Shown: positions 1 through 12,130, counted from the first letter of the stretch. The stretch: DNA of 64,000 nt from Diphasiastrum complanatum (GCA_029204225.1 CM055093.1:25535542-25599541); one strand, 5' to 3'. Made by a program: numbers and translations. Notes: generated from the letters alone by a model not told the origin.

Positions 1-2212
1 TATCCTCCATAAATGAAGAAATTCTCATCCAGATTGAAGACTACCAAAGCAGCCATGAAGTGTGAGAAAAACTAAAACAAAAGTACAAAGTGAGGACAAC
101 CGCATCGGTCATGCACCTCCACAATCAATTATAAAGCTTGTGATGGGATGAAAATGAGTTGGAACCACATGTAGAGAAGATCAAGACGATTGTGCATCTG
201 GACAAGAGCATCAAGTCCCAGCACCCCATTAGCTGATGCACTTTATGAAATCACTACCCTCATCTTATCAGCCGCTAAGGATGCTCATCTTAAGTTTACA
301 TGAGATGACATTCGAAAGAGCAATCAATCTCGTAGCAGACGAAAGATTGATGAGAGATGAAGGAGAATCAAATGACCAGGAATCATCCAAAGATGGTGAG
401 AAGAACGACAATGCATCCGCAGCTATCGATGAAGAATCGACCACCTACACACAACATAATTATCACATAGTGATTGATTTAGGAGCCACATCTCATGTAA
501 CCTGCAACAAAAATGTTTTGTTATACTACAAGGCACTGGACAACACAAGAACGGTGATGTTGGGTGATGGGACCAGAGACGATGTCAAAGGCATTGGAAC
601 TCTTCAGTTCCGTACATTGTCGGGGCATGCAGAGCTACAAGGAGTGCTCTATGTACCAACGTTGAGGAGAGATCTACTCTATGTGTTGAGCATAGCAAAT
701 CTAGGAATACGAGTCCTATTTGATGGAAACACATGCCGAATGATTGAGCACAGATCGAATAAGTTGCTAACTATCGGATCAAGACAAGGTAATCTATATC
801 AAGCAAAAATCATCAACAACTACGATAGTATACTAAATACATCCGAAAGTGAGAACCATCTTTGGAATAGATGTCTGTATCATCTGAATATGAGGAGTCT
901 CTATGACATGAGCAAGAAAGAACTTGTGAATATTCTTAGAACTACAAATCTAGACTCTGACTTCTACGAAGCTTGTTAGAAAGGTAAGCAGCATCAAAGT
1001 CCATTTGTGCATGAAAGAAGGAGAGCAAAGGACATCCTAGAATTAGTTCATTAAGATTTTGTAGATCCATGAAGGTTGTTTCCCTTCCGGATCGAGATAC
1101 TTCCTCACATTCATAGATGATTTCAATAGGATGACTACTATATACTATCTGAAGAAGAAGTCTGAAGTGTTTGATGCATTCAAAAAATTTGTAAGGTTTG
1201 TAGAATGACACACATCCGAGAAATTGCAGACCCTCAGGTTTGACAATGGATGCAAATATTCAAACAAATAATTTTCAAGCTTCTGTCAAGAGAGAGGTAT
1301 TGAACATCAATTCACACCTGCATATACACCACAATTCAATGGTGTAGCAGGAAGATGAAATAGAACCATTTTCAAAGGAGCAAAGTGCATGATGGATCAA
1401 ACACAATTTTGAAGTCAATTTTGGGCTGAAGCAATCGCAGTTGTAGTTCATTTAAAAAACCAATCGATAATGACAATAGTGGAAAACAAGACGTCGTACA
1501 AAATATGGATAGGTGAGAAGCCCGATCTATCGTATGTATGAGTGTTTGGATGTATAGCGTACATGCGCATACCAAAAGAAAAAAAAAACAAACTAGATAA
1601 AAAATTGACACAGACTATGATGATCAGATATTCAAATGGCTCACAGATCTATCGACTCTATAATCCAACCTAAGAGAATGTGGTGATGAGCAGAGATGTG
1701 AAGTTTGACGAATTGACATTTCCAAGAGTGAGAGAGTCAAGGGGCCGTCAATTCTTCTCAATATCGCCAATTGAAGAGGGAGTTCAAGGCCAAACATCAA
1801 ATCAGAATGAATCACAAACTCTAGAGAACAAACGCACTAGCAACCACAAACTCAACTAAGAAGGATGACAAGAATTCGAAGACTCCTCTACAGATTCATC
1901 GATAACCTCCAGTTGAGTGAAGTCCCAAACTTCAAATTTTGTAGTTTCACCAAGGAACCAATGACATATCTGGAAGCAATCCAGAATCTTGAGGGCGAAT
2001 TTTGGAAGCAAGACATGTCAGAAGAGATTGAACCAATGAAGCAAAATCAGGCATGGACACTCAAACCACTACCCTAAGAAAAGAAGAAAGTCGATTGCAA
2101 ATGGGTATATAAGAAGAAGCTAAGATTAGATGGTAGTGTCGAAAGATACATGACGTTCATCAATGAAATAAAGAGTCAGATATTTGCAAATTACAAAATC
2201 ACAAATCTAGGA
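1..2212 (+). pseudogene. Decayed Ty1/copia polyprotein (relic A)
   Basis: A plus-strand gag-pol remnant in several frames. The longest open stretch (236-979) holds the end of gag and the protease; the active-site triplet reads D-L-G instead of D-S/T-G, so the protease is dead. The GAG-pre-integrase region follows (about 855-915), with the first His of the H-H-C-C zinc site replaced. From 980 to about 1840 an integrase core (YTPQFNGVAGR-like, VFGC, SRDVKFDE) is broken by stops. The acidic linker and RT start (about 1970-2150, QAWTL and CKWVYKKK-like) come next, then a jump to a late RT motif (ITNLG, to 2212). No LTR, primer site or polypurine tract is visible. The sequence differs clearly from the other copia families here. 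The start of the relic lies off the window. Confidence 0.85.
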
Positions 2213-2840
2213 ATTGTGGCATAAAAGGTTGGGCCACCCCAACTACAAAGCCATGGAATCTATGGTCGCAAAGGAGCTTGCAGTTGGACTCCCCAAGCAT
2301 TTGTCAAAGTGTGGGAAGAGATGTGAAGCATGCAGCCTCTCAAAGGCTCACAAACTACCCTTCTCAAGATCTACATCAAAATCAAACTCTCCTCTTGAAC
2401 TCATCCATTCGGATGTTCATAGTTTTTCACATGAGTCTAATGGTGGTGCCAAGTACTATGTAATCTTCATTGATGACTATTCTAGATTTTGTTGGATGTA
2501 TCTCTTGTGTAGCAAATCAATGGTGTTTGATTCTTTTGCAAAGCTCAAGACTTTGGTAGAAAATCAACTTAGTACCAAGATTAAGGTATTAAGGAGTGAT
2601 AATGGGATGTTATTTTTTATGAAGGACATGCTTGTGATTTGGATGATAATGTTACTAATCATCTTGATTCCAAGGATCATGCTAGGATGGAGGAGGAGCT
2701 TCCAAGTGAAGAAGAACTTGAGGATCCACCTCAAGATGCAAGAACTCCAAGAACTCCAAGAAGATCTACAAGGGCAAGATCCGAGCCATTGAGGCTCACC
2801 TATGAGCCCTTCAAAAATTTCATAAAGAGCTCAAGGTAGA
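2213..2840 (+). pseudogene. Internally deleted copia fragment (relic B)
   Basis: The fragment starts abruptly inside the pre-integrase motif (LWHKRLGHPNYKAMESM, 2213 on), keeps the zinc-finger cysteines and the first integrase Asp (HSDVHS) and FIDDYS, and reaches LRSDNG at about 2605. It then jumps to the acidic linker between integrase and RT (PRRSTRARSEPLRLTY, 2639-2800) in another frame. About two thirds of integrase is missing. It is fused to relic A within one codon of a late RT motif, so the junction at 2212/2213 is recombinational. Sequence type is close to the polyproteins at 14.9 and 40.8 kb. Nothing is recognised between 2841 and 3109. Confidence 0.85.
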
Positions 2841-3109
2841 ACATCCATCTCGTGTGCGCATAGGTCCTGCAATTGATACTTCTTCGACCAAATGCACTAG
2901 AAGATGAACTTGTATATCCAAAAAGGAAGTTGGAAAATCTCTTTCCAACAAACATACCATTCCGATCATTTAGATTTTCATGGAATCCAATTCACTATTT
3001 TCTATTTCTTTTGAGGAAATCCACCTGCAAGATTGATAGTACATTAGGTTGTTTAACACATAAAAAAATTGAAATAACACATATTTATACAAGTTCTTAA
3101 AAAAATATA

Positions 3110-4495
3110 CAAACCTAATCATTGATGACAAATTGTAAAGCGTATTTTGTACGTCATCGTTGAAGAGACCTCAAATAGAAAGTGGAAGTATGAATTGCAA
3201 CATCTTATGCCAATCATGTGATCTCAATGCACTTAATTTACCATCTTTGATAAATGACTTGCATAAAGAATGTGCATAGCCTGTTGGAGTTCTCGTTTGT
3301 TTTATGACGTGTTTAACATATGAGAGTTGCTCTTTTGTAAGAATCCACGGCACGCTAGGTAGAATCTCATCTCCACCTTCGGTGTATTGAATCCAATAGG
3401 GTCTTTTCACATCGGACGCTTGTAGATCTTTATCAGCTGCGGAGTTGTCTTTTATGCCAATGATGTGGTTCCATAAGGATTCAACGACGTTTTTGAATAT
3501 GTGCATAGGATCCAATAGATGGTTTATCAATAAATTCCTCCAATAGGGTAATTTATGAAAAATAGACAACCATTTCATACCATCAATGGATTCATTCCAT
3601 GAAGAATTAACGCCGTGATGTTTAAGCCATTCACCATACCATTCCGCTCGTGGGGGTGGTGGTGTAGTTAGAGGATTATCTCCTCGCCCTCCAAAAAATC
3701 GTCTATTCAACCTTCGAAAAGGATGATCAGGCGACAAGTATTTGCGATGATTTTTGTACACTACTTTTTTTAACATATTTGTGCTATGTCGACCCCCCAA
3801 AAGTCCACAAATATAACATGCATTGTACCCCGATGTGGTTAAACATGCATAGTTCATAAACTAAATTAAACATAAGCTTAGTTAAATATACTCAAACGTC
3901 AAACCCTAAAACAGATTAGATTCATTATATAGATACCTGAACATTTACTTGAACCGGGGTAGTCATCGACCAAAGGTGCAAGATACACATCCATGTTCTT
4001 GGCCTTGTACTTTCCTAGAATCAATAAAGCCAATAACAAGTGTCCCGTTTTAATACTCAACCATGGAGGTATGTTATAATTAACGAGCACAACTGGCCAT
4101 GTGGACCAAGTTGACGCTTGAACGCTAAAAGGATTTACGCCATCCATAGCAAGGCCAAATCTCAAATTACGAGGTTCATTTTTAAACTCGAGCCATTGGT
4201 TTTCAATATGTTTCCATGCAGGTGAATCACTTGGTACTCGCATCACATCATCCGTAGATCGATTTTTGAAATAAACATTACAATCGTGGGATAATTGGAA
4301 AATGTCATAACACTTTTCGTGGCACTTTATCCCCTCGTATGTCATTGTGAAAACTTGAAGCGCTACACATTGGACATTGAAACTTTTCTGAATGCTCACC
4401 TCTATATAGAACATGGTCTTTTGGACATGCATGTATTGTGTTGTAATCCATTCCAATTACGATCATCATTGTTAACACAGGTATGAAACTCCCAC
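3110..4495 (-). pseudogene. CACTA (En/Spm) transposase relic, tnp2 domain
   Basis: The minus strand reads as the tnp2-type transposase of CACTA elements. From right to left: a HACP-type cysteine motif and CPMC (about 4470-4380), a PRKVL/HFPIIPRL stretch broken by frameshifts, then a good block with EPRNLRFGLAMDG, WSTWPVVLVNYNIPPW and NMDVYLAPLVDDY (4250-3955). After a probable intron (about 3945-3860) come CYICG, HRKYLSPDHPFRR, LPYWRNLLINHLLDPMHIFKN and RSHDWHKMLQFILPLSI; one stop later GLFNDDVQN begins a DUF4218-type region and ends near 3110. The gene has at least two frameshifts and one stop and lacks its C-terminal half. A live protein would bind element ends and catalyse cut-and-paste transposition in the nucleus; this copy cannot. 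Confidence 0.85.
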
Positions 4496-4869
4496 TCCAA
4501 TATGCATTAAAGTTCTGTAATCAATTTTTTTTTCTACTTCATTTCAATATATTAGGATTTATTGTAATGTATTGTATGTTTATGAATGTAGTAATCATGT
4601 CGGGGTCAGGCAATGGTGAAAGCTCGAGAGACTATGTTAAAATTTATATGAATCATTAACTTCTGAGCAAAAAACACAACTGCAAAGTATGCTTAGCCGA
4701 GATGAGGGTGGTCCCTCACAAGCGGCCGCAGCTCTCGCCCCCACCGAAGAGTCATCCACAAATCCTTATTATGACGTGGATCCTCAAGGTAATATAATTG
4801 CCAATAGAAAAGGGAGGGTGGTTTGGACCGACTCTATTCTTTATGCCAACGCCATTTCAGCGACAAATT

Positions 4870-5215
4870 ATTTAGTAAATGGTCTGTACGTCGGATGGGT
4901 GTCGGACATCCGTCGGGCAAATTTTTGCATCATTCTGTATTTACAGACGGCAGAATCCGACAGGGTTTTGGGACATCGCAATGTGACGTCCATGTCGGAT
5001 CTTTTGCAACATCTTTGGACGTCTTATTGTGATGTCCATGTCGGAATGCCTTTCCTTCATTGGGATTTTGGGTTGCAGAATCTGGCACATTGTGCCTGTC
5101 GGATTGCGACGCATTTTAAAGTCGTTGGATTCCGAAGACCTTATAGCGACGTGTTTTTCTGACGTCCGCGATGAATTAAAAAAAATTAAGGACGCGATTC
5201 ACGTCACAAAACACA
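4870..5215. repeat. CACTA-type subterminal repeats (GACGTC/GTCGGA motifs)
   Basis: This stretch is a series of short, partly palindromic motifs: GACGTCC, GTCGGA, ATCCGACAG and variants on both strands. It lies on the 5' side of the minus-strand CACTA transposase relic, where subterminal transposase-binding repeats are expected. The same vocabulary occurs at 59.81-60.25 kb next to a CACTA-like terminus. It overlaps a 157-codon open frame (4689-5162) with no recognisable domain. The CACTA assignment is inference from position and motif style; no terminal inverted repeat was found here. Confidence 0.5.
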
Positions 5216-5225
5216 TCACAAATTG

Positions 5226-5440
5226 CGACGGGTGTTGTAGTGAATTGGTCAATGTACGAGCCGTTTGTCATTGTTCCAAGGCCTATATCCAAAATTCCAG
5301 TGTGGCATTTGATGTTCTCATAAAGTCTTATCAGTGCCCATTCGTAAGGTGTCGAAGTAGGAGAAAAAGTCATCTGCATCAGTTGTCCTACGAGAGGCCT
5401 TGCTTGAGCCCATTCAACCTCTAGCCCTCGACGGACGTGG
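5226..5440 (-). repeat. Dispersed repeat, copy 1 (second copy near 60.66-60.93 kb)
   Basis: The minus strand resembles the plus strand at about 60660-60930. Shared blocks are TGGGCTCA near one end, then GACACCTTAC, ATGGGCACTGATAA, ACTTTATG and AAATGCCACACT in the same order. The minus strand is open here with a peptide of the type STPYEWALIRLYENIKCHTG; the other copy gives TPYKWALITLYGDNKCHT. I do not recognise the family. It is probably transposon-derived because both copies lie within 0.8 kb of the GACGTC-type subterminal repeats. Confidence 0.5.
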
Positions 5441-5639
5441 TGGAGATGTGCAGCATGTTGGATTTCAATGCTCAAGCCCAAATCCATTCGGTGATGAGCA
5501 TTTTGAAAGTTGTATATACTTATACTGCAAAAAAAAAAAAAAAAGAGGCTCAAATTTTTAAGCAGACGATCGAAATTCAATATTGGATCGAATTTATTAG
5601 AGTTTTTTTTTGTATTGATCAATAAGCTAAAGCCAGTTT

Positions 5640-5960
5640 AGTGCTACACTATCTCGTGCATTTGCTTCAAGCTCTTGTACTCATTTTTCAAACAACCAGA
5701 GTGCAATTTTTGTCTACACTACTATTTTGTTCTATTGCACATTGCTGTTGTTCATTCATCTTGATCCTTTTTGCTGGTAACTGATGCACTTCCGATCCAC
5801 AACCATCAACTGCAAAACTTCCATACTATTACACATTTTGAACTTGATATCAGAGTTCTTTTTCTATCAGATCTATACTAATCTAATGTCATCCTATACT
5901 TCCATCAATATCCCACAGTTTTACGATATGGTATCTAGTTCACTAATCTGTATTTCTATT
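5640..5960 (+). mobile_element. Probable copia LTR end, primer site and gag start (relic)
   Basis: At about 5847 the sequence TTGATATCAGAGTTC resembles the initiator-Met tRNA primer site (canonical TTGGTATCAGAGC, one change in the core). The preceding pyrimidine-rich stretch would be an LTR end. About 35 bases on, an ATG at 5887 opens a reading frame beginning MSSYTSINIPQFYD, the style of copia gag N-termini, which decays within about 20 codons. The gag relic to the right is on the opposite strand and belongs to another element. The call rests on short motifs only. Confidence 0.4.
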
Positions 5961-6044
5961 GCAGGTTATCAGTCTTGTTTCTACCAAGACGTCATTTTTG
6001 CGAGTGCGCAGCTAGCGGTATTTTGACATCATTGTTTCTACTAT

Positions 6045-6500
6045 TTAGGATTGGACAAGGTTATCAAATTCACTTCTCAAGCCATTGAGAATGACTTGAA
6101 CTAGCTCATTTTGATTGATGGAATCACCAATACAAGCAAGTTCTCTATGAATATCTTTTACTCTCGAAACATAACTAGATGCACTCTCATCACTCTTTTG
6201 GCTACTTTGAAAGATTTGATTCCTAAGAGTGAGAAGCCTAGATGTATTCTTAGCCTCATAGATAGCCTTGAGACAATCCCAAGCTTCTTTGGCTATTGTA
6301 CAAGTACCTATCTCCCTCAATATCTCATTAGAGACATTCATCTTGATGTAGTGGAGAGCCATCCTAGCTCTCTTTTTGTATTTTTGAACCTCTTGAAGAA
6401 CTTGAGGTTCTTCTTCAAGGCCAAGAACAATGTCCATCACGTCTTGAAGGATCAAGATGGACTCCATCCTCATTTTCCAAATTGAATAGTTTCACTTGGT
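6045..6500 (-). pseudogene. Copia gag fragment (UBN2-type)
   Basis: The minus strand encodes 142 residues of copia gag (6473-6045): KVRMES-like start (here MRMESILILQD), a basic RARMALH segment, IKMNVSNEILREI, KEAWDCLKAIYE, NTSRLLTLRNQIF and QVILNGLRSEFDNLVQS. It stops before the zinc knuckle, so nucleocapsid, protease and all of pol are missing. Just upstream the first ~20 codons are damaged by a small deletion. Leader (6500-7274), primer site and LTR follow on the right, so this is the 5' end of a truncated minus-strand element. Confidence 0.85.
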
Positions 6501-7274
6501 TCCAACAAGGATGAACCCATTGAAGACATTTGAAGTGAAGAAAACTCAAATGATGAACAATAAATGCTGCTACACACTCTCAATAGGATCCAATAATAGA
6601 GTACTATCTCCTCCTATGAAAGATCTTGCAACTATTTGTGAATTGATTCTTACTAGCTACACAAATCTCTCTAACACAAGATCTATTTCACATCAAATGA
6701 TGGAGTATAGGCAAAGTTAGGATCAAACACTCTTAGCACGTGTGAAGTACTCTAAGAAACCAAATTTGACTCAAATACAATGATATTGCATGAAACAAAA
6801 TGGCTAAGATCTCAAAACAGTGCCTAGATCACATATAGATGAGATTGGCAAGCATACAATTGTAATTTTGGATCAACCAGGCAATCTCTTGACCAAACCA
6901 AATGTGTCCACCCAGGTCTAGGTGCCCTACCTAACCCTCTTCAAAAGCTTATAACTTTTGATTGGCTCAACCAAATGGAATGAAACTGATTGCATCAAAA
7001 ACTAGACAAAAATAGCTTCAAAACAAGCTATCAAGCAAGATAAATGGATCAAACATGAGAGAGAACTTCCAAACTGAAATTGGATGTTCCTCACACATGT
7101 CTGAGCACCTGATTCCGTACAGTACTAGGTCAGACCCAATCAATGTGCTTTTGATCTCTTTTGATCCAAGATTGAACAAGATAGCTAGGAAAATGGGCCT
7201 TGACAACTTCTAGCTCAAGATTGATGAAAATTTATTCACTTAGATGGATCAAAATGCATGGTAACCTTAAGTAG

Positions 7275-7286
7275 GCTCTGATACCA
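7275..7286 (-). other. Primer binding site (initiator-Met tRNA)
   Basis: The minus strand reads TGGTATCAGAGC, complementary to the 3' end of plant initiator-Met tRNA. It directly abuts the LTR that starts at 7287 and fixes that boundary. Confidence 0.85.
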
Positions 7287-7924
7287 TGTTGAATTTCACA
7301 CGTGTGGACTGTCCACTACATGTACTTGTGATCTCCTAAAGTGTGTAGATGCACAAGATCAAGACTAGATTGAGATTCAAAATCTATCTTTGAATCTATG
7401 GCAAAAACACACTACTACATGCATTCAGTCACTTCCAACTCTCACTCACACGTGTGGGAAGTATTCAAAAAATAATCTAAGTAAAAACAAGCTGCTCTCC
7501 TTAGGTAGAGAGAGAAAAAGCATCATGAGCTCTCGGGTAGAGAGAGAAAGCTAGAAATCCAATAACTCACAAAATCCATGAAATCACCAAATCAATTAGT
7601 TCCAAAATGAGGAGTACAATGATACTAGTAGATCCACGAGCTACCACTATGCTTAACTATGATTGGACCATATTTTGTCACCTCTTGATCCTATTGGATC
7701 ATTGATCCATGCACCTCTTAATTCTATTGGACTATATTCAAGCACACCTCAATTTCCTATTGGACCTCACAAGGTTCCACCTTAGAATTCATCAAACAAA
7801 AGCTTTACACTTGTCTACACTCTAATTGGCACGTGTTTAGCCTCTTACTCTATTTTGGCTCAATAGTGGCATTACAAGTGGACATGCATAATTTGCCATC
7901 TATGCCAAATTTATTCCTATCAAC
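7287..7924 (-). mobile_element. 5' LTR of the truncated minus-strand copia element
   Basis: Starts with TG immediately after the primer site. A plausible CA end is at 7924 (..TATCAACA), giving about 638 bp; that end is inferred, because no second LTR is present and similar short motifs continue to about 8420. It contains two exact CACACGTGTG palindromes (7297, 7447), two GGTAGAGAGAG blocks near 7505-7550 and several CTATTGGA/GATTGGA repeats. The same family occurs in opposite orientation at about 42.78-43.42 kb. Confidence 0.65.
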
Positions 7925-8117
7925 ATCCTACACCTAGATGCTTGATGTAAAAAACATAAGACCCCTATATCTAACATAGATAATCTTTTTCAATTCTTCA
8001 CAAAAATGTGTTACAAAGAAACAAGTCCAAAATTGCATTAACTCTCAAAAAGATTGTATGTACAAAAAGAGCACACTTCCAAATCGTAGTGGCTTGAAAT
8101 CTAGCATGAGGAATGCT

Positions 8118-8292
8118 CAATTTTGATTGGACCTCAGGGATTCCACCTCTCATAATGATTGGACCAACTAGCTTGAGCCTCAGAATTCGATTGGCCAAGT
8201 GATTTGCACCTCTAAACATGATTGGGACAATCATTTTTTACCTCTTAATGTGATTGGCTTTGTGATATACACCTCTTAATTTGATTGGGCCA
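8118..8292. repeat. Imperfect minisatellite, GATTGG/CACCTCTTAAT units
   Basis: Five to six imperfect units of about 30-40 bp, each with TGATTGG followed by a CACCTCT(T)AAT-type block. Similar units with CTATTGGA lie inside the LTR at 7660-7790, so this is probably an extension or second fragment of the same LTR family. 7925-8117 and 8293-8450 hold nothing else recognised. Confidence 0.5.
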
Positions 8293-8459
8293 TATGTGAC
8301 ATTGAGATGTGGACTTGGTTGCATACTAGCAAAAATACAATCCTTAAATTCTGTGACAAGTGTCACCATCTCACTAGAACTCTAATTGGAGCCCTTTTGG
8401 CTTTTCAAAGTCAACATTAAAAATATGTACAAGGTAATAGTGGACATACATAGATGAAG

Positions 8460-8900
8460 GTGAAAAATAATCAGGATACATTTTGCATATTTTTAATACT
8501 TAAGTTGATATGTGTGTCATATACTTTTTATACATGTGAACACATAGATGGATATAATATCACATGTATAAGTATGTAAATTTACACATAAATGGATGAA
8601 TTACTACATAATATATATGATATCTAGATTTAAATGTTAGTTCATGCAAAAAAACAATATGGCATAAATGATGGCCTAGAAAACCGTCCTTATTCTAGTT
8701 TATATGACAACTTTTCAAAAGCCATCAGTTATACAAAAAATTACATTCTTTTAAGTTTTTTGCCTTAATGTCTAGATAAGTGAGAAAATAAAAGTAGTTA
8801 GATGGATATGATATAAGTGTGTCATATATTTTTTGATACACATCAATGATATGTATTGCAATGTATTAGTATTGAGTTCGACAATATTGAATGTGAAGAA
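8460..8900. repeat. AT-rich repeat, copy 1 (related copy at 11640-12130)
   Basis: Shares an ordered set of blocks with 11640-12130: GGCATAAATGATGGCCTAGAAAACCGTC, then TTTATATGACA, AAAAGCCATCA, a TAAAAGTAG block, and a TTTGATACACAT segment. The GATGGCCTAGAAAACCGTC part resembles CACTA subterminal units seen at 13.5-14.0 and 20.3-21.1 kb, so it may be a detached CACTA end. Divergence is high. 8901-9307 holds no recognised gene. Confidence 0.45.
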
Positions 8901-9307
8901 AATGAATTAGTATTGTCATTTGTTATTTGGCATATTGAGGCCATGGATTGTACATAACAGCTTAGAGATGGTTTAAGATAGTGTTCTTACTATTTCTAGA
9001 AAGTATAGAGGTGGATTGGGTCAGATTTGCAACTTAGTCTAGGTTGTTTGCAAGTATTTTGAAGTTGATGGACTTTTCAAGAATGTGTTTCAATATTAGG
9101 AGAGTGCAAAATTTCATGATATTGTAGGTTGATCATGTGTTGATCAAGTGTCATCAATTCTATGTGTTGGATTGGCTAGTTTTGTGCAACAAAGAGATTT
9201 GAGAGGTTCCATATGTTTGTGATTTCTTTTTGGATTCATTTGTTGACTTTCAGGAGAGTGCTAAGTGCATTGGTATAGGTTGAAAGAGAAGATCATATCA
9301 TTTCAAC

Positions 9308-10140
9308 ATGGCTACAAATGGAGGCTTCATGTTGGAGAGCAATGATAGGCTTACCTCAAGCAACTATTCAACTTGGAAGGTGAGAATGGAGTCTCTCCTT
9401 GAGATGAATGAGTTGATGGACATTGTTGCAGGTGTGGATGACAGACATTTGGCACCTCACGAACAATTTAGGTATGATAGGAGGCTAAAGAAAGCCCTTC
9501 ATGCGATCAAAATGAATGTGACAAATGAACTAGGAAGTTGTAAGTGTATTTCATCTAAAGAGGCTTGGGGAGCTTTAAAGAAGGTTTATGAGTCCAGTCC
9601 ACATCAAGGGTTATGACTCTTAGGAGGAAAATATTTCAAATTTTACAAAAGATGGATGAAAGTGCTCATGTTTTTGTTTTGAGGGTTAAGTAATTCAATA
9701 ATGAGTTACCGTGTATTGATGAACGCATTAAGGAGCCTTATAACTTGTTCAAGTAGTTCTTAATGGCTTGTTGGATTATTGGCGGCGGAAAGCAGTCCAA
9801 TAGATGATGTGGCGCATTATTGTGCACACCTGTGGGCCGCGCGTAGGATCCCATCCCCACCGCCTAGCCACCCGCCATCTTTCCCCTTTGATCCCAAAAG
9901 GGCTGGTACCAGGGGACAGGGATATTCTGTCTACAATCCCATCCCCGCCGCCTAGCCACCCGCCATCTTTCCCCTTTTAGTCTCCATTTACTTATGGGAC
10001 AAATGCACTCTTTTTGGTGTCTTTTATGGAAGCAGCTCACTGTGTGTAGCTTACATCCTCCAATAGAGGAGGAGGCAATGTTCTCAAGAGACAAGTTCAA
10101 GGGCAAGGGCAAAGTTAAGTGGTCTAAAGTTCAAGATCAA
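9308..10140 (+). pseudogene. Copia gag fragment with a GC-rich insertion
   Basis: The plus strand opens with MATNGGFMLESNDRL and continues as copia gag (KVRMESLLEMNELMDIV, KEAWGALKKVYES), very like the start of the intact polyprotein at 37803. A frameshift follows at about 9600 (TLRRKIFQ in another frame), then stops. From about 9775 to 9980 an unrelated GC-rich block interrupts it. Gag resumes at about 10060-10130 with EEEAMFSRDKFKGKGKVKWSK, matching the pre-zinc-knuckle lysine/glycine region of the intact protein. It ends abruptly at about 10140, where a minus-strand sequence block begins. Confidence 0.8.
9775..9980. repeat. GC-rich insertion with an 88-bp-spaced direct repeat
   Basis: A distinctly GC-rich island in an AT-rich setting. 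A block of about 43 bp beginning ATCCCATCCCC occurs at 9848 and again at 9936 with one mismatch. It contains CGCCTAGCCACCCGCC and ends in a CTTTCCCCTTT tract. It sits inside a copia gag and is unlike any copia here. Origin unknown. Confidence 0.7.
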
Positions 10141-10730
10141 GGTGAGCTTTCTACATTGATATAAATCATAGTGTCCATATTGGATGTTTCACTATTTCTT
10201 ATATCAACTTTACATATGAACAAGAAATTACTACTTCAAGAGAAAGATAGGATCATAATAAATGGGTCTTTCCATGCTTTCACCTTTGATGTCTCTTTAA
10301 AAAAAGTAGCACACATGTAATATGTGAAAGTTATGAATGAGTGCATGCATGTATTCTCCATATTCCACCTCATGTGAGGTGCATGTGCCAAAAGACACCA
10401 TAAATGAGCCCCTATTGCCACTTTGCCATGATCTAGAGATTAGCAATCATTATACCAACTAGTTTGATGGAAACCTTCAACAAAAGAACATAGAATGGCA
10501 ACCTTGTGGTACATTGTTCATATTCAACCTTGTGGTACTTTCCACTAGTTTGTACAACAAAAAATATACTATTTGTATTCACCCCTAAGATCATGCACAA
10601 CAAGGTACCAACCCTCTGAAATTTCACAATTCTAGCTTGACCATTTTCGGTCACATGCATTGTAATTGGCAAAATGGCCATGTAAGTAGATGCCACATGT
10701 GCCAAATCACATAGGATGCTTTCCAAAGAC
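10141..10730 (-). pseudogene. Unrecognised block, copy 1 (shared with 21.4-22.1 and 44.0-44.4 kb)
   Basis: The minus strand encodes, in shifted frames, peptide stretches shared with 21360-21720: MVSFGTCTSHEVEYGEYMHA and FHILHVCYF here, MVDFNTYTSQEVKYGEDMQA and FHLLHVCYC there, then a short tail SETSNMDTMIYI against NETSKMDTVIYI. Spacing between conserved pieces is similar. An upstream open stretch (10726-10433, 97 codons) shows only scattered matches. Frameshifts and stops make it non-functional. I do not recognise the protein. It lies against a plus-strand copia gag fragment. 10731-11239 holds nothing recognised. Confidence 0.55.
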
Positions 10731-11239
10731 TTAATTCCTCATATTACACTATGATAGTATCTCAAAATTTCTTTAGATAGGCTAGAGAAATTCTAGGATC
10801 TAAAAATAGCATGTTTTACATTGTTTTTGGATCTTGAGATCTTGACCCCAAGTTAGGGTGGATCCAATGTCCTATTAGCTTAGATATCAGGGTTAGGGTA
10901 TGAGAAGTTCAGAGGTGCCCTAATATGATCAGATCCGAGCTTGAAAAGTATAAGTGTATGATGGGATCTCCATCCAAATATGAAGAAAAATCGAGTTTTT
11001 CCACTTCTATCAACATTGTCTTTGGGTGGCGAGTTCTAGATATTGGATGTGAGTGTTTTTATGCATTAATTACTTGATTTGGAAGGTATTGAAGTTTTAC
11101 AGAGGTCTAAGAAGCTTGCTACACTTTACTTTAGTGTGTTTGATCAAATCTATGTGCCTATTGTGGAGTTAAATGCTAGATTAGCTAGTTTTGGTAAGTA
11201 GTCTTGATTCTAGCTCATAGTTTGGATCTAGATCTCTGA

Positions 11240-11605
<366 letters not shown>

Positions 11606-11639
11606 GAATGGATCAAAAAATATTGAACACATGTCATTA

Positions 11640-12130
11640 GGTATAACACCGAATGTATAAGATAATTAGCTACATGCACACAAACATGGATTTATGTATA
11701 ATATGATACATCTATGTGACATGCACTATTGAATTATCATTTTACGCAAAACTGACATAAATGACAACCTAGAAAAGCCATCATTTATGCCAAGTTTGTG
11801 ATTTTCTGTTTGTGGATTGATTTGTAGATAGGTGGGAACATAAAAGTAGATAAATGAATCTAATAGTACAGAACTCTAAGGTATATACAAATGTGCCTTG
11901 TATTTTTTTGGATGCATTTCGATAAGTACGTACCAACACATTGATGTATTGAACAATATTAAATCTTTTAGGTATAATGGCCTTTCAATATGGTTATATA
12001 ATGGCTTAGAAAACTGCCATTTATTGTTGGTCTATATGAGAGCTTTTTAAAAGGCATGATTTATGCAAAAATTATATTTTTAAATTAGTTTTTAGTATTT
12101 GGATTTATTTACGCTATAAGAAATTAATTT
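11640..12130. repeat. AT-rich repeat, copy 2 (related copy at 8460-8900)
   Basis: Contains GACATAAATGACAACCTAGAAAAGCCATC and AATGGCTTAGAAAACTGCCATTTAT, in the style of the CACTA subterminal units, and shares block order with 8460-8900. It probably forms the 3' subterminal region of this CACTA element. Confidence 0.45.

Noticed and set aside
4689-5162. 157-codon open frame on the plus strand
   Set aside because: It runs through the GACGTC/GTCGGA repeats, has no recognisable domain, and a second long frame overlaps it; openness is better explained by the GC-richer repeat than by a gene.
8118-8292. CRISPR-like array
   Set aside because: Units are degenerate, spacers are not distinct, and the setting is plant nuclear DNA; it is an LTR-type minisatellite.
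10236-10726. 97- and 61-codon minus-strand frames as separate genes
   Set aside because: Shared peptides with 21.4 kb appear in a different frame here, so these frames are remnants of one decayed block.
12095-12125. ACGCTATAAGAAA as the left CACTA terminus
   Set aside because: It resembles the CACTATAAGAAA type of other families, but the right terminus here is CACTAGGCCAAAA; the two ends should match.
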